In this document: positions 25,147 through 33,390 of the stretch, piece after piece
Layout of the letters: the number at the start of each line of letters is the position of its first letter
How positions within the stretch are numbered: the stretch's first letter is position 1
Source: DATLNM01 sp035536775
Lineage (GTDB): Bacteria > Actinomycetota > CADDZG01 > WHSQ01
Direction: 5' to 3'
NCBI GenBank assembly: GCA_035536775.1
Contig: DATLNM010000037.1
Coordinates: forward strand, 62,001-126,000
DNA: 64,000 nucleotides
Made by a program: the position numbers and the translations under genes
Notes under the pieces: model-generated
The model's database searches: none
What the model saw: the letters and a program-made list of their open reading frames with translations, nothing else
Told to the model about the DNA's origin: nothing

Positions 25147-25674
25147 TTACTTGATCACCTTGAAGGCGTCGGGCATCGGGCGATAGCCGATCTCGTCGAT
25201 GACGAGGCACGGGCTGTCTGCGACGTTCTTCTTTGCGAATGCCCTTGCTTGGGCCATCCCTGCCGGCGTGTAGGACTTCAGCTTGACCTTGATCGAGGAC
25301 TTGCCCTCCGTGTCGGTGACACCGAGGCCAAAGAGGTAGACGTCGTCAATGATGAGGCCCACTCCGATGCTGACCCCCTCCGCGGGCTCGGACTGCGGCG
25401 GGTCGACCGGGATGCCGTTACCAAGAGGGTCCTCGTGCGCTGGGCGAGTGACGGTCATGTTGAAGATGGCCGTCTGTCCGACACGGTAGGTCTTCTTGGG
25501 GATCTGGACATCGACGTAGAAAGTGCGCAGCTGGACGATCTCCATCCCGCCGCTCGCGCCGCAGGGCAGTGGTGCCGACGCCGGAGCCGGAGTCGCAGAG
25601 GCCGGGACAGCGAGCGCGCCGATGAGCAGGCAGGCTGCAGCCACGCTCCCAAGCATCCTTCTGATCTCGATCAC
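25147..25674 (-). CDS. secreted protein of unknown function (paralogue of 24538-25074)
   Basis: A 175-residue protein with a signal peptide (LGSVAAACLLIGALAVPASA) and a mature beta-rich domain. Conserved with its neighbour are KTYRVGQTAIFNMTVTRP, ahEDPLGNGIPVDPP, EGVSIGVGLI, ARAFAKK and a late single Cys (SPCLVIDEIG). It begins 25 bases after the S15 hydrolase stop, so the three genes probably share a transcript. Function unknown; tandem duplication followed by divergence is evident. Confidence 0.72.
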   Translation of the reverse strand: MIEIRRMLGSVAAACLLIGALAVPASATPAPASAPLPCGASGGMEIVQLRTFYVDVQIPKKTYRVGQTAIFNMTVTRPAHEDPLGNGIPVDPPQSEPAEGVSIGVGLIIDDVYLFGLGVTDTEGKSSIKVKLKSYTPAGMAQARAFAKKNVADSPCLVIDEIGYRPMPDAFKVIK

Positions 25675-25699
25675 TCGAACCTCTGTCTCCCTCGAACGG

Positions 25700-27586
25700 T
25701 TAGTGGCCGTGGCCCGTGCCCGCGAACAGGTCGTGCACGTTCGCCGGAGCGTTGACTATCGGCAGGATAAGCCTCGTCTTTGATTCCTCCCAGTGGACGC
25801 GGAAAGTCAGGCAGTCGTCCTCGCTGCCGGTCGCGGTCGGCGCGTTGGGGTCTGGTGGCACCGCCGGGCCCGGCGGCTTGTCGCAGCCCGGGTACAGCTT
25901 GGGGACCATCCACTCGTTGATCTCGGTCTGGAGGTTGATCCCGATGTAGTGGCCCTTCTTGAAGGTGTAGTCCTGCGGCTTCGCAACGACCTTCGCCTTG
26001 AACGGCTCGCCTGGGACGATCTCCTCTTGGGTCGCCAGGCTGTTGCGGTAGCGCGAGTCGAGGAACCCTCGGGTCACCCCGACCATGGCGTGCGAGCACG
26101 TCTCGGGGGCGTCCGGGGGACAGGTGACCACATGGTTGGGGCCAACGCTCACATGCTCTGAGGGGTCGACGTCGGCGATCGTCGGCGTGAGCGTGATCCA
26201 TTTGCGCTGGATGCTCGAGTACATCTTCACCTTGATCTGGCCAAAGATACGTGTGTCCTCCTTGAGGACGGGCGTCTCGAACCAGAACCAGTCGTGGTTG
26301 CTCCGGGCGTGGTGGAGAGCATGCGCTTCCGTGTTGGCGAAAGCCGAGGTGAACGTCGCCGTGGTCGCTTCGCCGAACGCGGTCAGGATCTTCATGTTGG
26401 GCTCGTCGGGCAGCATCTGCCATTGCCAGTCCTCGATCTGTGTAGCGATGGTCTGTTGCGCGATGAGCTCGACATTGGTGACATTCGGTGCCTTCTTGTG
26501 ACGGAACCACCTACCCGGACCGTCGGCATCCGAGGTCTGCGTGACGATCGCCGCCATGTTTTCGACGCCGTTGTCGATCCCCATCAGGTAGTGGTCGAAC
26601 CAGGCGCGCACCGTGTTGGCGTAATGCTCGGCCGAAGGCGCACCGTGGCCTTCCCACCTCGTGCCCATGTAGAGGACGCGCTTCTCGGAGTTCTTCAGCG
26701 CCTTGAACCAGTTCCAGCTCTCTTCCTGCTTGACGTTCCAGTCACCCCAGTTCGATGCAACCAGGACCGGGATCGTCACTTTCTTGGCGTGGCGCAGGTA
26801 GTCGCGCTCGATCCAGAACTCGTCGTAGTCGGGGGTGTCGTCGTAGCCGTGCTGCGTATGGGAGATCTCGTCACAAGGCGTGATCGTTGATGCGACGCGG
26901 TCCTGCCATCCCGGTCCGGCAGGGTCTGTAGGCGGTGGAACCGCGAGGCCACCGTCGAACAACAGCGGCGTGTCGATTCCCTCGTCGGCGACCGCACCCG
27001 GTCCCTGTGGGCCGAGCGCCTCGTTATTCAAGGAATACCGGATCCCGCCCGAATAGGCGTAGCCGTACCAGCGCGAGATGGCGGCTTCGGGAACGATCGT
27101 CGTTAGATGCGGCGGTCGCATGACTGCGGCGGCGTTGGCGGTCGTGCCGTTATACGACCCACCGATCATGCCGACCTTGCCGGTCGACCAGTCTTGCTTG
27201 GCGACCCACTCGACGAGGTCGTACGCGCTTTCCTTCTCGCGGATGCCGCCGTAGTCCCAGCATCCGCCGGAGTTCCCGGTCCCGACGACGTCGGCGAAGA
27301 CGCGGACGTAACCGGCGCTGACGTAGTCCTCCCAGCCGGCTGTGCGTCCTCCGGGGCTGAGGATCGAGTAAGGGGAGTACGTGAGGATGGCGGGGCCCTT
27401 GACCATTTTGGTTCCGTCCACGGGCCGAGCGACCTCGACGAAGACGTCTCCGTGGCGGGTCTCGACGACGTGGCTCTCGGTGACGATCTCGAAGGCCGCG
27501 GCGGTAGCCGGGGTCACCGGGACGACGAACAGACCGGCCGCGACGGCTCCGAGGAGGGTCAGGGCGGTCTTGCGGGTGCGGCGCAC
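25700..27586 (-). CDS. exported X-Pro dipeptidyl-peptidase/CocE-type alpha/beta hydrolase
   Basis: A 628-residue protein with a signal peptide (TALTLLGAVAAGLFVVPVTPATA). The S15/CocE catalytic domain has the nucleophile motif GMIGGSYNGTTANAAAV (Ser near residue 154) and the upstream loop FADVVGTGNSGGC. The C-terminal region (about 400-625) resembles the jelly-roll domain of X-Pro dipeptidyl-peptidases and cocaine-esterase relatives. It should hydrolyse a peptide, ester or amide outside the cell; the substrate cannot be assigned. GTG/ATG start choice: 27586 agrees with the signal peptide. First gene of a probable three-gene unit with two small secreted proteins. Confidence 0.85.
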   Translation of the reverse strand: MRRTRKTALTLLGAVAAGLFVVPVTPATAAAFEIVTESHVVETRHGDVFVEVARPVDGTKMVKGPAILTYSPYSILSPGGRTAGWEDYVSAGYVRVFADVVGTGNSGGCWDYGGIREKESAYDLVEWVAKQDWSTGKVGMIGGSYNGTTANAAAVMRPPHLTTIVPEAAISRWYGYAYSGGIRYSLNNEALGPQGPGAVADEGIDTPLLFDGGLAVPPPTDPAGPGWQDRVASTITPCDEISHTQHGYDDTPDYDEFWIERDYLRHAKKVTIPVLVASNWGDWNVKQEESWNWFKALKNSEKRVLYMGTRWEGHGAPSAEHYANTVRAWFDHYLMGIDNGVENMAAIVTQTSDADGPGRWFRHKKAPNVTNVELIAQQTIATQIEDWQWQMLPDEPNMKILTAFGEATTATFTSAFANTEAHALHHARSNHDWFWFETPVLKEDTRIFGQIKVKMYSSIQRKWITLTPTIADVDPSEHVSVGPNHVVTCPPDAPETCSHAMVGVTRGFLDSRYRNSLATQEEIVPGEPFKAKVVAKPQDYTFKKGHYIGINLQTEINEWMVPKLYPGCDKPPGPAVPPDPNAPTATGSEDDCLTFRVHWEESKTRLILPIVNAPANVHDLFAGTGHGH

Positions 27587-27755
27587 TCGGGCTCCTTTTT
27601 CTAGCCGACGTTCTCAGATCAGACGTCGATCGAGTCGGTTCGAACGTCCGCGCCCGTGCGGATGTTCTTGGGTTCGTTTTTCCTGCGTCCAGCCTTAGTA
27701 CTGTTCTCCCCACGGTGGGTCACTCCTCCCACCGCCGCCGAGCCGGGGGGCCTCG

Positions 27756-28946
27756 TTGAACATCGCTTTCAGCCCGTCTGAGAAACCCACACTGGGTGTG
27801 GAGATCGAAGTACAGGTCGTGGACGAGGCGGGAGCGCTCGCCACAGATACCGCCGCCACCAAGATCCTCGCCGAGCTCGGGGAGGGCCCGGGTTACAAAC
27901 ACGAGCTCCTCGAATGCACCATCGAGGTCATAACGGGCGTGTGCGCCAACGTCGACGAAGCCCGCCGGGACCTCCAGAGCAAGCTCGATCGCCTCGTCGA
28001 GGTCGCTGAGGGTCAGGGCTACAGGATCCTGTGCACCGGGACGCACCCGTTCTCTTCCTGGGCGGATCAGACGGTCTCGCCCGATCCTCGCTACTACCGC
28101 TTGATCGAGAACTGTCAATGGACGGCCCGCCGGCTCCTCATATTCGGGGTCCACACCCACGTCGGGGTCGGATCGGGCGAAGAGGCGATCGCCATCTCCA
28201 ACAGCCTTGCGACGTTCATTCCGCACTTCCTCGCGCTGTCGTCCTCGAGTCCGTTCTGGCAGGGTCGGGACACGGGCCTTGCGTCCGTTCGCTCCAAGAT
28301 CTTCGAGTCGCTGCCCACTGCGGGGCTCCCCTACATGATGGAGAACTGGGGGCAGTTCCAGCGGTTCATGCGCACGCTCATCGGCGCGGGCACGATCCGC
28401 AGCATCCGAGAGGTGTGGTGGGACATCAGGCCCCACCCGACGTTCGGAACGCTCGAGCTGCGGATCTGTGACGGCATCCCCACCATGGATGAGCTGTGTG
28501 CGATCGTCGCGCTGTCCCAATCGCTTGTGGTGTGGATGTCCGACCGTTACAACTCAGGGCTCGAGCTTCCTAAGCACCAAGCGTGGACCATCCGTGAGAA
28601 CAAGTGGCGCGCGGCGCGCTACGGCCTCGAAGCCGAGATCATCCGCGACGAGGAAGGAAACCTGCTGTCGCTGAGGCGGTCTCTCGACGATCTCGTCGAG
28701 ACGCTATGTCCCGTCGCGGAGCGGCTTGGGTGCTTGGAAGACCTTCGGCGCATCGAGGAGATCCTCGAGCGTGGAACATCCGCGACGAGACAGCGTGAGG
28801 TCCATGGGAGGACCCGTGACCTGTCGAAGGTCGTCGATTCGCTGGTCGAGGAGCTTCGCAACGGGAAGCCCTCTCCTCTGCCCCCCGGGGACCTCGTCGG
28901 AGGGACGGTCGTTCACGGTCATCCCCTCGCAGGAGAAGCCGGCTAG
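27756..28946 (+). CDS. carboxylate-amine ligase, YbdK/GCS2 family
   Basis: A 396-residue ATP-grasp-like glutamate-cysteine ligase type 2 protein. It opens with TLGVEIEVQVVD (metal/substrate Glu residues), and has ELLECTIEVITG, FGVHTHVGV and WWDIRPHPTFGTLELRICD, all characteristic of YbdK/GCS2. The family joins an amine to a carboxylate; some members make gamma-glutamylcysteine or related thiols. TTG start at 27756 follows a GGGGGG stretch. It is divergent from the S15 hydrolase gene, with a 169-base gap, and convergent with a small Cys-rich gene, overlapping it by 4 bases. Confidence 0.88.
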   Translation: MNIAFSPSEKPTLGVEIEVQVVDEAGALATDTAATKILAELGEGPGYKHELLECTIEVITGVCANVDEARRDLQSKLDRLVEVAEGQGYRILCTGTHPFSSWADQTVSPDPRYYRLIENCQWTARRLLIFGVHTHVGVGSGEEAIAISNSLATFIPHFLALSSSSPFWQGRDTGLASVRSKIFESLPTAGLPYMMENWGQFQRFMRTLIGAGTIRSIREVWWDIRPHPTFGTLELRICDGIPTMDELCAIVALSQSLVVWMSDRYNSGLELPKHQAWTIRENKWRAARYGLEAEIIRDEEGNLLSLRRSLDDLVETLCPVAERLGCLEDLRRIEEILERGTSATRQREVHGRTRDLSKVVDSLVEELRNGKPSPLPPGDLVGGTVVHGHPLAGEAG

Positions 28947-29146
28947 AGACGGCTGGGTCGAGGGGACATGGCGTGGCCGATGTGCCACCCGCCGCAGAAC
29001 GCGCACGGATAGGCCTCGAGATCGGTCTCGCCGCTCTCTGAGCGCCGGTGCGCGGCCATCTCTTTAGCGGCTTTGCCGGTCGCGTAACGCTTCTTCGCGT
29101 TGCACGACTTCTCTCGATGCGTAGGTGGGAGAGGAGGCGGCATCAA
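28943..29146 (-). CDS. small basic protein with a CxxC...H zinc-like motif
   Basis: A 67-residue protein. The N-terminal half is basic (KSCNAKKRYATGKAAKEMAAHRR); the C-terminal half ends in YPCAFCGGWHIGHAM, giving CxxC followed by two His, a likely zinc-ribbon or single treble-clef. Short proteins with this CPxCGGWHLGH-type end are widespread in bacteria and phages with no assigned role. It sits 14 bases downstream of selB on the same strand and may be co-transcribed. Confidence 0.65.
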   Translation of the reverse strand: MMPPPLPPTHREKSCNAKKRYATGKAAKEMAAHRRSESGETDLEAYPCAFCGGWHIGHAMSPRPSRL

Positions 29147-29160
29147 TCCAGGATAGGCCC

Positions 29161-30990
29161 CTACTCATGCGGACCGATGTCGCGAACGTCGCCTTTACGC
29201 CTCGTCGCACCCGTCGTATCAAGCCACTCGCACAAGGGCACCGCGTACTTCCTGGTCGTGTCGAGCAGATCGCGGATCTGTGCGACCGTCATCGGACCTT
29301 CGGTAGCGATCGCGCTGCGCACCATCGCTCGAGCTCGCCCTGCCTGCGCCGCTGTGAGGTAGAAGCCGCCGACCGGGACGAGCTCTCCCGCAGTCACTAG
29401 AGCCCGTACGAGGTCTCTCGGCGCGTCCAGCTCTGACGCCAGCGGGGGGCTGAAGCCGCTCTGTTCGATCCGATCCAAAAGCCTGGTGCGTGCCGCAGAT
29501 GCGTCTGGATCGAGGATGACTTGGTGCGATCGCGTCCGCACGACTGTCGTATCCGCGATGATCTCGGGGATCGCTCCGATGAGCGCGTCGAATGTTTCGG
29601 GATCGATGTCCAGGGTCCCGCGGAGCCCTTCGCGTTGCATTCCGAGGTCAAGGGGCCGGTCTGCATGATGGGCGTTCAAGATCCTCAACGTGTCTTCGCG
29701 GAGGTGTTTGAAGCGCGTTCGCGAGAAGACGGACGAGCCGAGGATGTGTGCCCCTTCGGGTGCGCGATCGAGACCTGACCGAAAGAGAGCATCGGTGAGT
29801 GCGATCGCGCCCTCCGCTTCCACGACCGCGTTGAACGCCGCGTGCGGGGTCGCTCCCCAGAGATCGCCGAGGAGGTCGAGGCGCCAGGGATCGTTCATAC
29901 GAGTCCGTGACGGTGCGGGATCGAGCACCACGCCGCCGCCGAACGTCAGCACGCGGCCTGCGTCGCGCAACACGAAACGGTCTCCCCGCTCGAGCGGCAG
30001 TGGATCGCGCAAACGGAGTTGGGCGAAGCCTTCGGTCCCCGAGGTCAATTCGGACATGCCGAGAAGTCTGATGGTCACGGGCGTCTCCGCAGATCCCGTA
30101 TAGAGGATGTGCGCGCCTCTGTCGGTTAGCCGGTGATCGTGACCCGATATGTCTCTTGGAAGCACCCTGAGGGTGACGTCGACGCGCTGCGTCGCGCGCC
30201 ACTCCCCCGGTCGCGCGATCGCGTCTCCTCGCTGTGCACTCCACTTGGGCAGTCCGGCGAGGTTCAAGGCGACGCGGTGACCCGGCTCGACCTCATCTAC
30301 GTAGCGCTTGTGGGTCTGGATCCTTCGGATGCGAGCGCGCAGGCCCCGGGGGGCGATCTCAACCTCTTCGCCCCCGGTCAGGCGTCCACCGGCCAGCGTC
30401 CCAGTCACCACCGTGCCCGCACCGATGATCGTGAAGACCCGATCGACCCACAGGCGGGGACGATCGACATCTCGAACTGGCGGAGCTGCGGCGACGACGC
30501 GGTCGAGGGTTTCGACGAGCTCCTCGAGACCTGCTCCTGTGGCCGACGAGCACGGAACGATGGGGGCACCGGCGAGGCTACTAGGGGCGAGGTGGTGCTT
30601 TACCTCCGATTCCTTAGCTGTGAGCTCATCGGGCTCGACGAGGTCCACCTTGGTCAGCGCCACGACACCTGAGGTGATTCCAAGGATGTCGATGATCGCA
30701 AGATGCTCTGCGGACTGTGGCTTCCATCCCTCGTTCGCGGCGACGACGAAGAGGCACACCGTCATGCCACCGGCCCCCGCAAGCATGTTGCGGATGAATC
30801 GTTCGTGTCCTGGGACGTCGATCAGACCTACTTCGGTCCCAGAAGGAAGCGTCATCCACGCGAAGCCGAGCTCGATCGTCAGCCCGCGCCTCTTCTCTTC
30901 GGGGAGTTTGTCCGGGTCTATGCCGGTCAGCAGCCGAACGAGAGACGATTTGCCGTGGTCGACGTGACCCGCCGTGCCTAGGACGTGCAT
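29161..30990 (-). CDS. selB: selenocysteine-specific elongation factor SelB
   Basis: A 609-residue GTPase. It begins MHVLGTAGHVDHGKSSLVRLL (P-loop) and continues with KRRGLTIELGFAW (switch I), DVPGHERFI (switch II) and TKVDLVE. EF-Tu-like domains 2 and 3 follow, then a C-terminal array of winged-helix domains (about 380-600) that bind the SECIS element. It delivers Sec-tRNA to UGA codons. Six extra residues upstream are possible; the ATG at 30990 matches the family start. selA is 3.4 kb away; selC and selD are not in the window. Confidence 0.93.
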   Translation of the reverse strand: MHVLGTAGHVDHGKSSLVRLLTGIDPDKLPEEKRRGLTIELGFAWMTLPSGTEVGLIDVPGHERFIRNMLAGAGGMTVCLFVVAANEGWKPQSAEHLAIIDILGITSGVVALTKVDLVEPDELTAKESEVKHHLAPSSLAGAPIVPCSSATGAGLEELVETLDRVVAAAPPVRDVDRPRLWVDRVFTIIGAGTVVTGTLAGGRLTGGEEVEIAPRGLRARIRRIQTHKRYVDEVEPGHRVALNLAGLPKWSAQRGDAIARPGEWRATQRVDVTLRVLPRDISGHDHRLTDRGAHILYTGSAETPVTIRLLGMSELTSGTEGFAQLRLRDPLPLERGDRFVLRDAGRVLTFGGGVVLDPAPSRTRMNDPWRLDLLGDLWGATPHAAFNAVVEAEGAIALTDALFRSGLDRAPEGAHILGSSVFSRTRFKHLREDTLRILNAHHADRPLDLGMQREGLRGTLDIDPETFDALIGAIPEIIADTTVVRTRSHQVILDPDASAARTRLLDRIEQSGFSPPLASELDAPRDLVRALVTAGELVPVGGFYLTAAQAGRARAMVRSAIATEGPMTVAQIRDLLDTTRKYAVPLCEWLDTTGATRRKGDVRDIGPHE

Positions 30991-31080
30991 GGCTGTCTCA
31001 ACCGTCACTCAACGGACTAGTCCTCCCCGATGCCCCAAACCATCCCCATAGGCCATATCCCGCAACGCTCACATAACAGA

Positions 31081-31107
31081 GGTTTGTCCCAGGCAAACGG
31101 GACAACC
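31081..31107 (+). promoter_or_regulatory. leader hairpin with two exclusive foldings before a surface-protein gene
   Basis: GGTTTGTCCC (31081-31090), AGGCAAAC and GGGACAACC (31099-31107) form a stem of about 9 pairs with one bulged T. The same left arm can pair differently as GTTTG (31082-31086) with CAAAC (31094-31098). The stem ends 12 bases before the Shine-Dalgarno AGGAGGA (31119-31125) of the following gene. It could be an mRNA-stability or translation-control element; not a recognised riboswitch class. Confidence 0.4.
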
Positions 31108-31129
31108 TTGAGCGAAACAGGAGGAGCTT

Positions 31130-33304
31130 ATGAGCAGGAAAAGAATCAGCGTCGCCACCTTCGTGACGGCTTGCATCACCGCCCTTGCTATCGGGCCGTT
31201 CGGCGCCCACGCCGCGCCGGCAACAGGGGAAGGCTCAACTTCGACGGCTATGGACCTCGTGGAGGTCAAGCTTTCGAACGTTCCATCGCTCGGCACCATT
31301 TCTGCCGCGCTCGGTTCCATCACCTCGGACGCGACCACGGTCGGCGTTCCCGAGGCCACCCTTGTTTTCGAAGCCGCTCGTGCCGGCGGCGAATCAACCG
31401 GCGGCCGCACAGTCTCGTCCAAGAACGGCGATGACTCTCAGCAGGTAAGCGCTCCGATCGACGCTGCCGGGATCACCGGTGCGATCAACATCGTCCAGAT
31501 GACCGCAGAAGCAACCGACCACACCGCCACTGCGGTCCTCGGCGCGCTCGGCGGGAACATCGACATCGGCCCGCTCGGTTTCGCAACCGGGATCGCCGAG
31601 AATGGCATTCGCTCGCACGTTGACCGTGACGCGTCGGCCAGCTCGATGGGTGCCACCTTCGGCCCGATCGATGTCGGCCTCGACGATCTTCTCCCGGCGT
31701 CGCTCATGGACCAGCTTCCGCTGAGTGTCGTGATGGACCTCGTCAACGGTCTCGGCCTCGAGCTTCCCGCGAGCCTCGACTCGCAGGTCAAGGCGGTCAC
31801 CGACCTGCTCGACTCGATCGCCGACCTCGAGAGCGTCATGGCACAGATCGATGCTGCCGAAGCACAGATCTTCGAGCTCGCCGAGGGGAACCAGGCCGTC
31901 GCGGATGCGACTGCCGCTCTCGAGCAGGCGCAGGCTGCTTTCGATGCTGCCACCGCAGCCGTCGATGAGCTGAACGCGCAGATCGATGCAGCACAGACCG
32001 AGTTGACCGCCGCAGAGGCGCAGATGGCTTCGGCGCAGTCCGACTACGACGAGGCGACCGCGACCCTCTCGGGTGCCCAGGCTCAGAAAGCGATCCTCGA
32101 AGGTCAGCTCGCAGCCTGTGGCGTTGACCCTGCAGTGTGTGCGCCGATCCAGGCGCAGCTCGACACAGTGAACGCCACGATCGCGACTGCGACCGCCGAC
32201 CAGGCTGAGGCTCAGGCAGCCATGGCTGCTGCCCAGGCTGCGATCGATGCCGCCAACGCCGAGATCACGACGGCGCAGGGTGGCCTTCCGGCCGCAGGTG
32301 CTGACGTCACTGCCGCACAGGCACAGGTCGATGTAGCGCAGTCTGCGGTCAACGCAGCGATCGACGCTATCGACAGTGCTCAGATCGACGCGATCCGTGC
32401 GCAGATAGACGCACTCACCGCTCAGATCGACGAGCTGCTCGCCACGATCGATGGTCTTCTCGGAGACCTCCCCGACCTGCAGGCACTCCTCGACGGTCTG
32501 CTCGCAGTCCTCGAGGGTGCGCCGATCATGTCGATCGATGAGATCGCAGTGCAGCTCGTCACCTCGGCAGACGCGACCCACGGAGCCGGCGCGGTCACCT
32601 GCGGCGCCTCCGGCATCACGGTTCTCGGTACGCCGGTCGCGGGTGGAGGATGCGACGCCATCACGGATGCGTTCGGTCAGCTGAGCAGTGGGGTCAATGA
32701 GATCCTCGGCTCGCTCCCGGTCGTGGGCAACAAGCTTCCCAAGGCGACGTTCGAAGGCATGAAGTCGAGCACGAGTGGGTCGAAGGCACCCAACGCCGAA
32801 GGTGTCACGAAGGGTACTGCCAGCTTGTCGGCGCTCCACTTCGCCATCCCCTCGGTTGCCCTTACGGATGTTCTCGACAGTGTCCTCCAGGACGCGATCG
32901 CCTTGGTCGAAGAGACGGTTGCTTCGCTGCCGGTGACGGTCCCCGTCCCTGTTGACCTCCAAGCGGTCATCGATCAGGTCACAGCACAGCTCGACGATCT
33001 TCCGGTCGGAGACACGCTTTCTGGTCTGAGGACCATCGGTGTCGATGCTCGGGTCGCAGGTATGCGCAGCGAGTCGGTCTACCAGGCCGCACCTCGGGCG
33101 CCGGGCACGAACAACCCGAACCCGCAGCAGCCGGCCGAGCGTCCGGTCAGCAACCCGGGTGGAGAGAGCCTTCCGTTCACCGGATCGCCGACCTCTCTGG
33201 TCGCTGCTCTAGCCCTGTGGCTGATGGTCGCAGGAATGGCGCTCACGCTTCTCTCCGAGCGAGGGTTCCGCAAGAACCCGGTGAGGGTGGACGCGAGCAA
33301 GTAA
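31130..33304 (+). CDS. large alanine-rich coiled-coil surface protein with LPFTG sorting signal
   Basis: A 724-residue exported protein. The signal peptide is about residues 1-30. Residues about 35-220 form a beta-rich domain with repeated short motifs; 240-465 is an Ala/Gln/Asp-rich coiled coil. Midway through the coil lies a short loop bearing two Cys (AACGVDPAVCAP), suggesting an antiparallel hairpin pinned by a disulfide. A second domain follows (470-660) with another Cys pair (VTCGASG, GGGCDAI). The C-terminus has a Pro/Asn-rich spacer, LPFTG, a hydrophobic helix (VAALALWLMVAGMALTLL) and basic residues, a standard sortase signal. Role unknown; adhesin or structural cell-wall protein is inferred. 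No sortase gene is nearby. Confidence 0.85.
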   Translation: MSRKRISVATFVTACITALAIGPFGAHAAPATGEGSTSTAMDLVEVKLSNVPSLGTISAALGSITSDATTVGVPEATLVFEAARAGGESTGGRTVSSKNGDDSQQVSAPIDAAGITGAINIVQMTAEATDHTATAVLGALGGNIDIGPLGFATGIAENGIRSHVDRDASASSMGATFGPIDVGLDDLLPASLMDQLPLSVVMDLVNGLGLELPASLDSQVKAVTDLLDSIADLESVMAQIDAAEAQIFELAEGNQAVADATAALEQAQAAFDAATAAVDELNAQIDAAQTELTAAEAQMASAQSDYDEATATLSGAQAQKAILEGQLAACGVDPAVCAPIQAQLDTVNATIATATADQAEAQAAMAAAQAAIDAANAEITTAQGGLPAAGADVTAAQAQVDVAQSAVNAAIDAIDSAQIDAIRAQIDALTAQIDELLATIDGLLGDLPDLQALLDGLLAVLEGAPIMSIDEIAVQLVTSADATHGAGAVTCGASGITVLGTPVAGGGCDAITDAFGQLSSGVNEILGSLPVVGNKLPKATFEGMKSSTSGSKAPNAEGVTKGTASLSALHFAIPSVALTDVLDSVLQDAIALVEETVASLPVTVPVPVDLQAVIDQVTAQLDDLPVGDTLSGLRTIGVDARVAGMRSESVYQAAPRAPGTNNPNPQQPAERPVSNPGGESLPFTGSPTSLVAALALWLMVAGMALTLLSERGFRKNPVRVDASK

Positions 33305-33330
33305 CTGCACCGCAGCTTTCCCCGCAAGTC

Positions 33331-33368
33331 AGGTCCTCGGCACATCTCTAGGGATGGGCCGGGGACCT
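33331..33368. other. inverted repeat between surface-protein gene and GT2 gene
   Basis: AGGTCCTCGGC (33331-33341) pairs with GCCGGGGACCT (33358-33368) over 11 positions with one G-T wobble, and CATC/GATG within the loop can extend it. No T-run follows in either direction, so it may be an RNA-processing or transcription-pausing structure; terminator function is uncertain. Confidence 0.35.
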
Positions 33369-33390
33369 GCTCGCGCGAGAGGATGCATGC

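Noticed and set aside
31081..31107. c-di-GMP or other riboswitch before the LPFTG gene
   Set aside because: Only a simple hairpin is present; the conserved core elements of known riboswitch classes are missing.
33331..33368. Rho-independent terminator after the LPFTG gene
   Set aside because: A good stem, but no T-tract follows on either strand; kept only as an inverted repeat.
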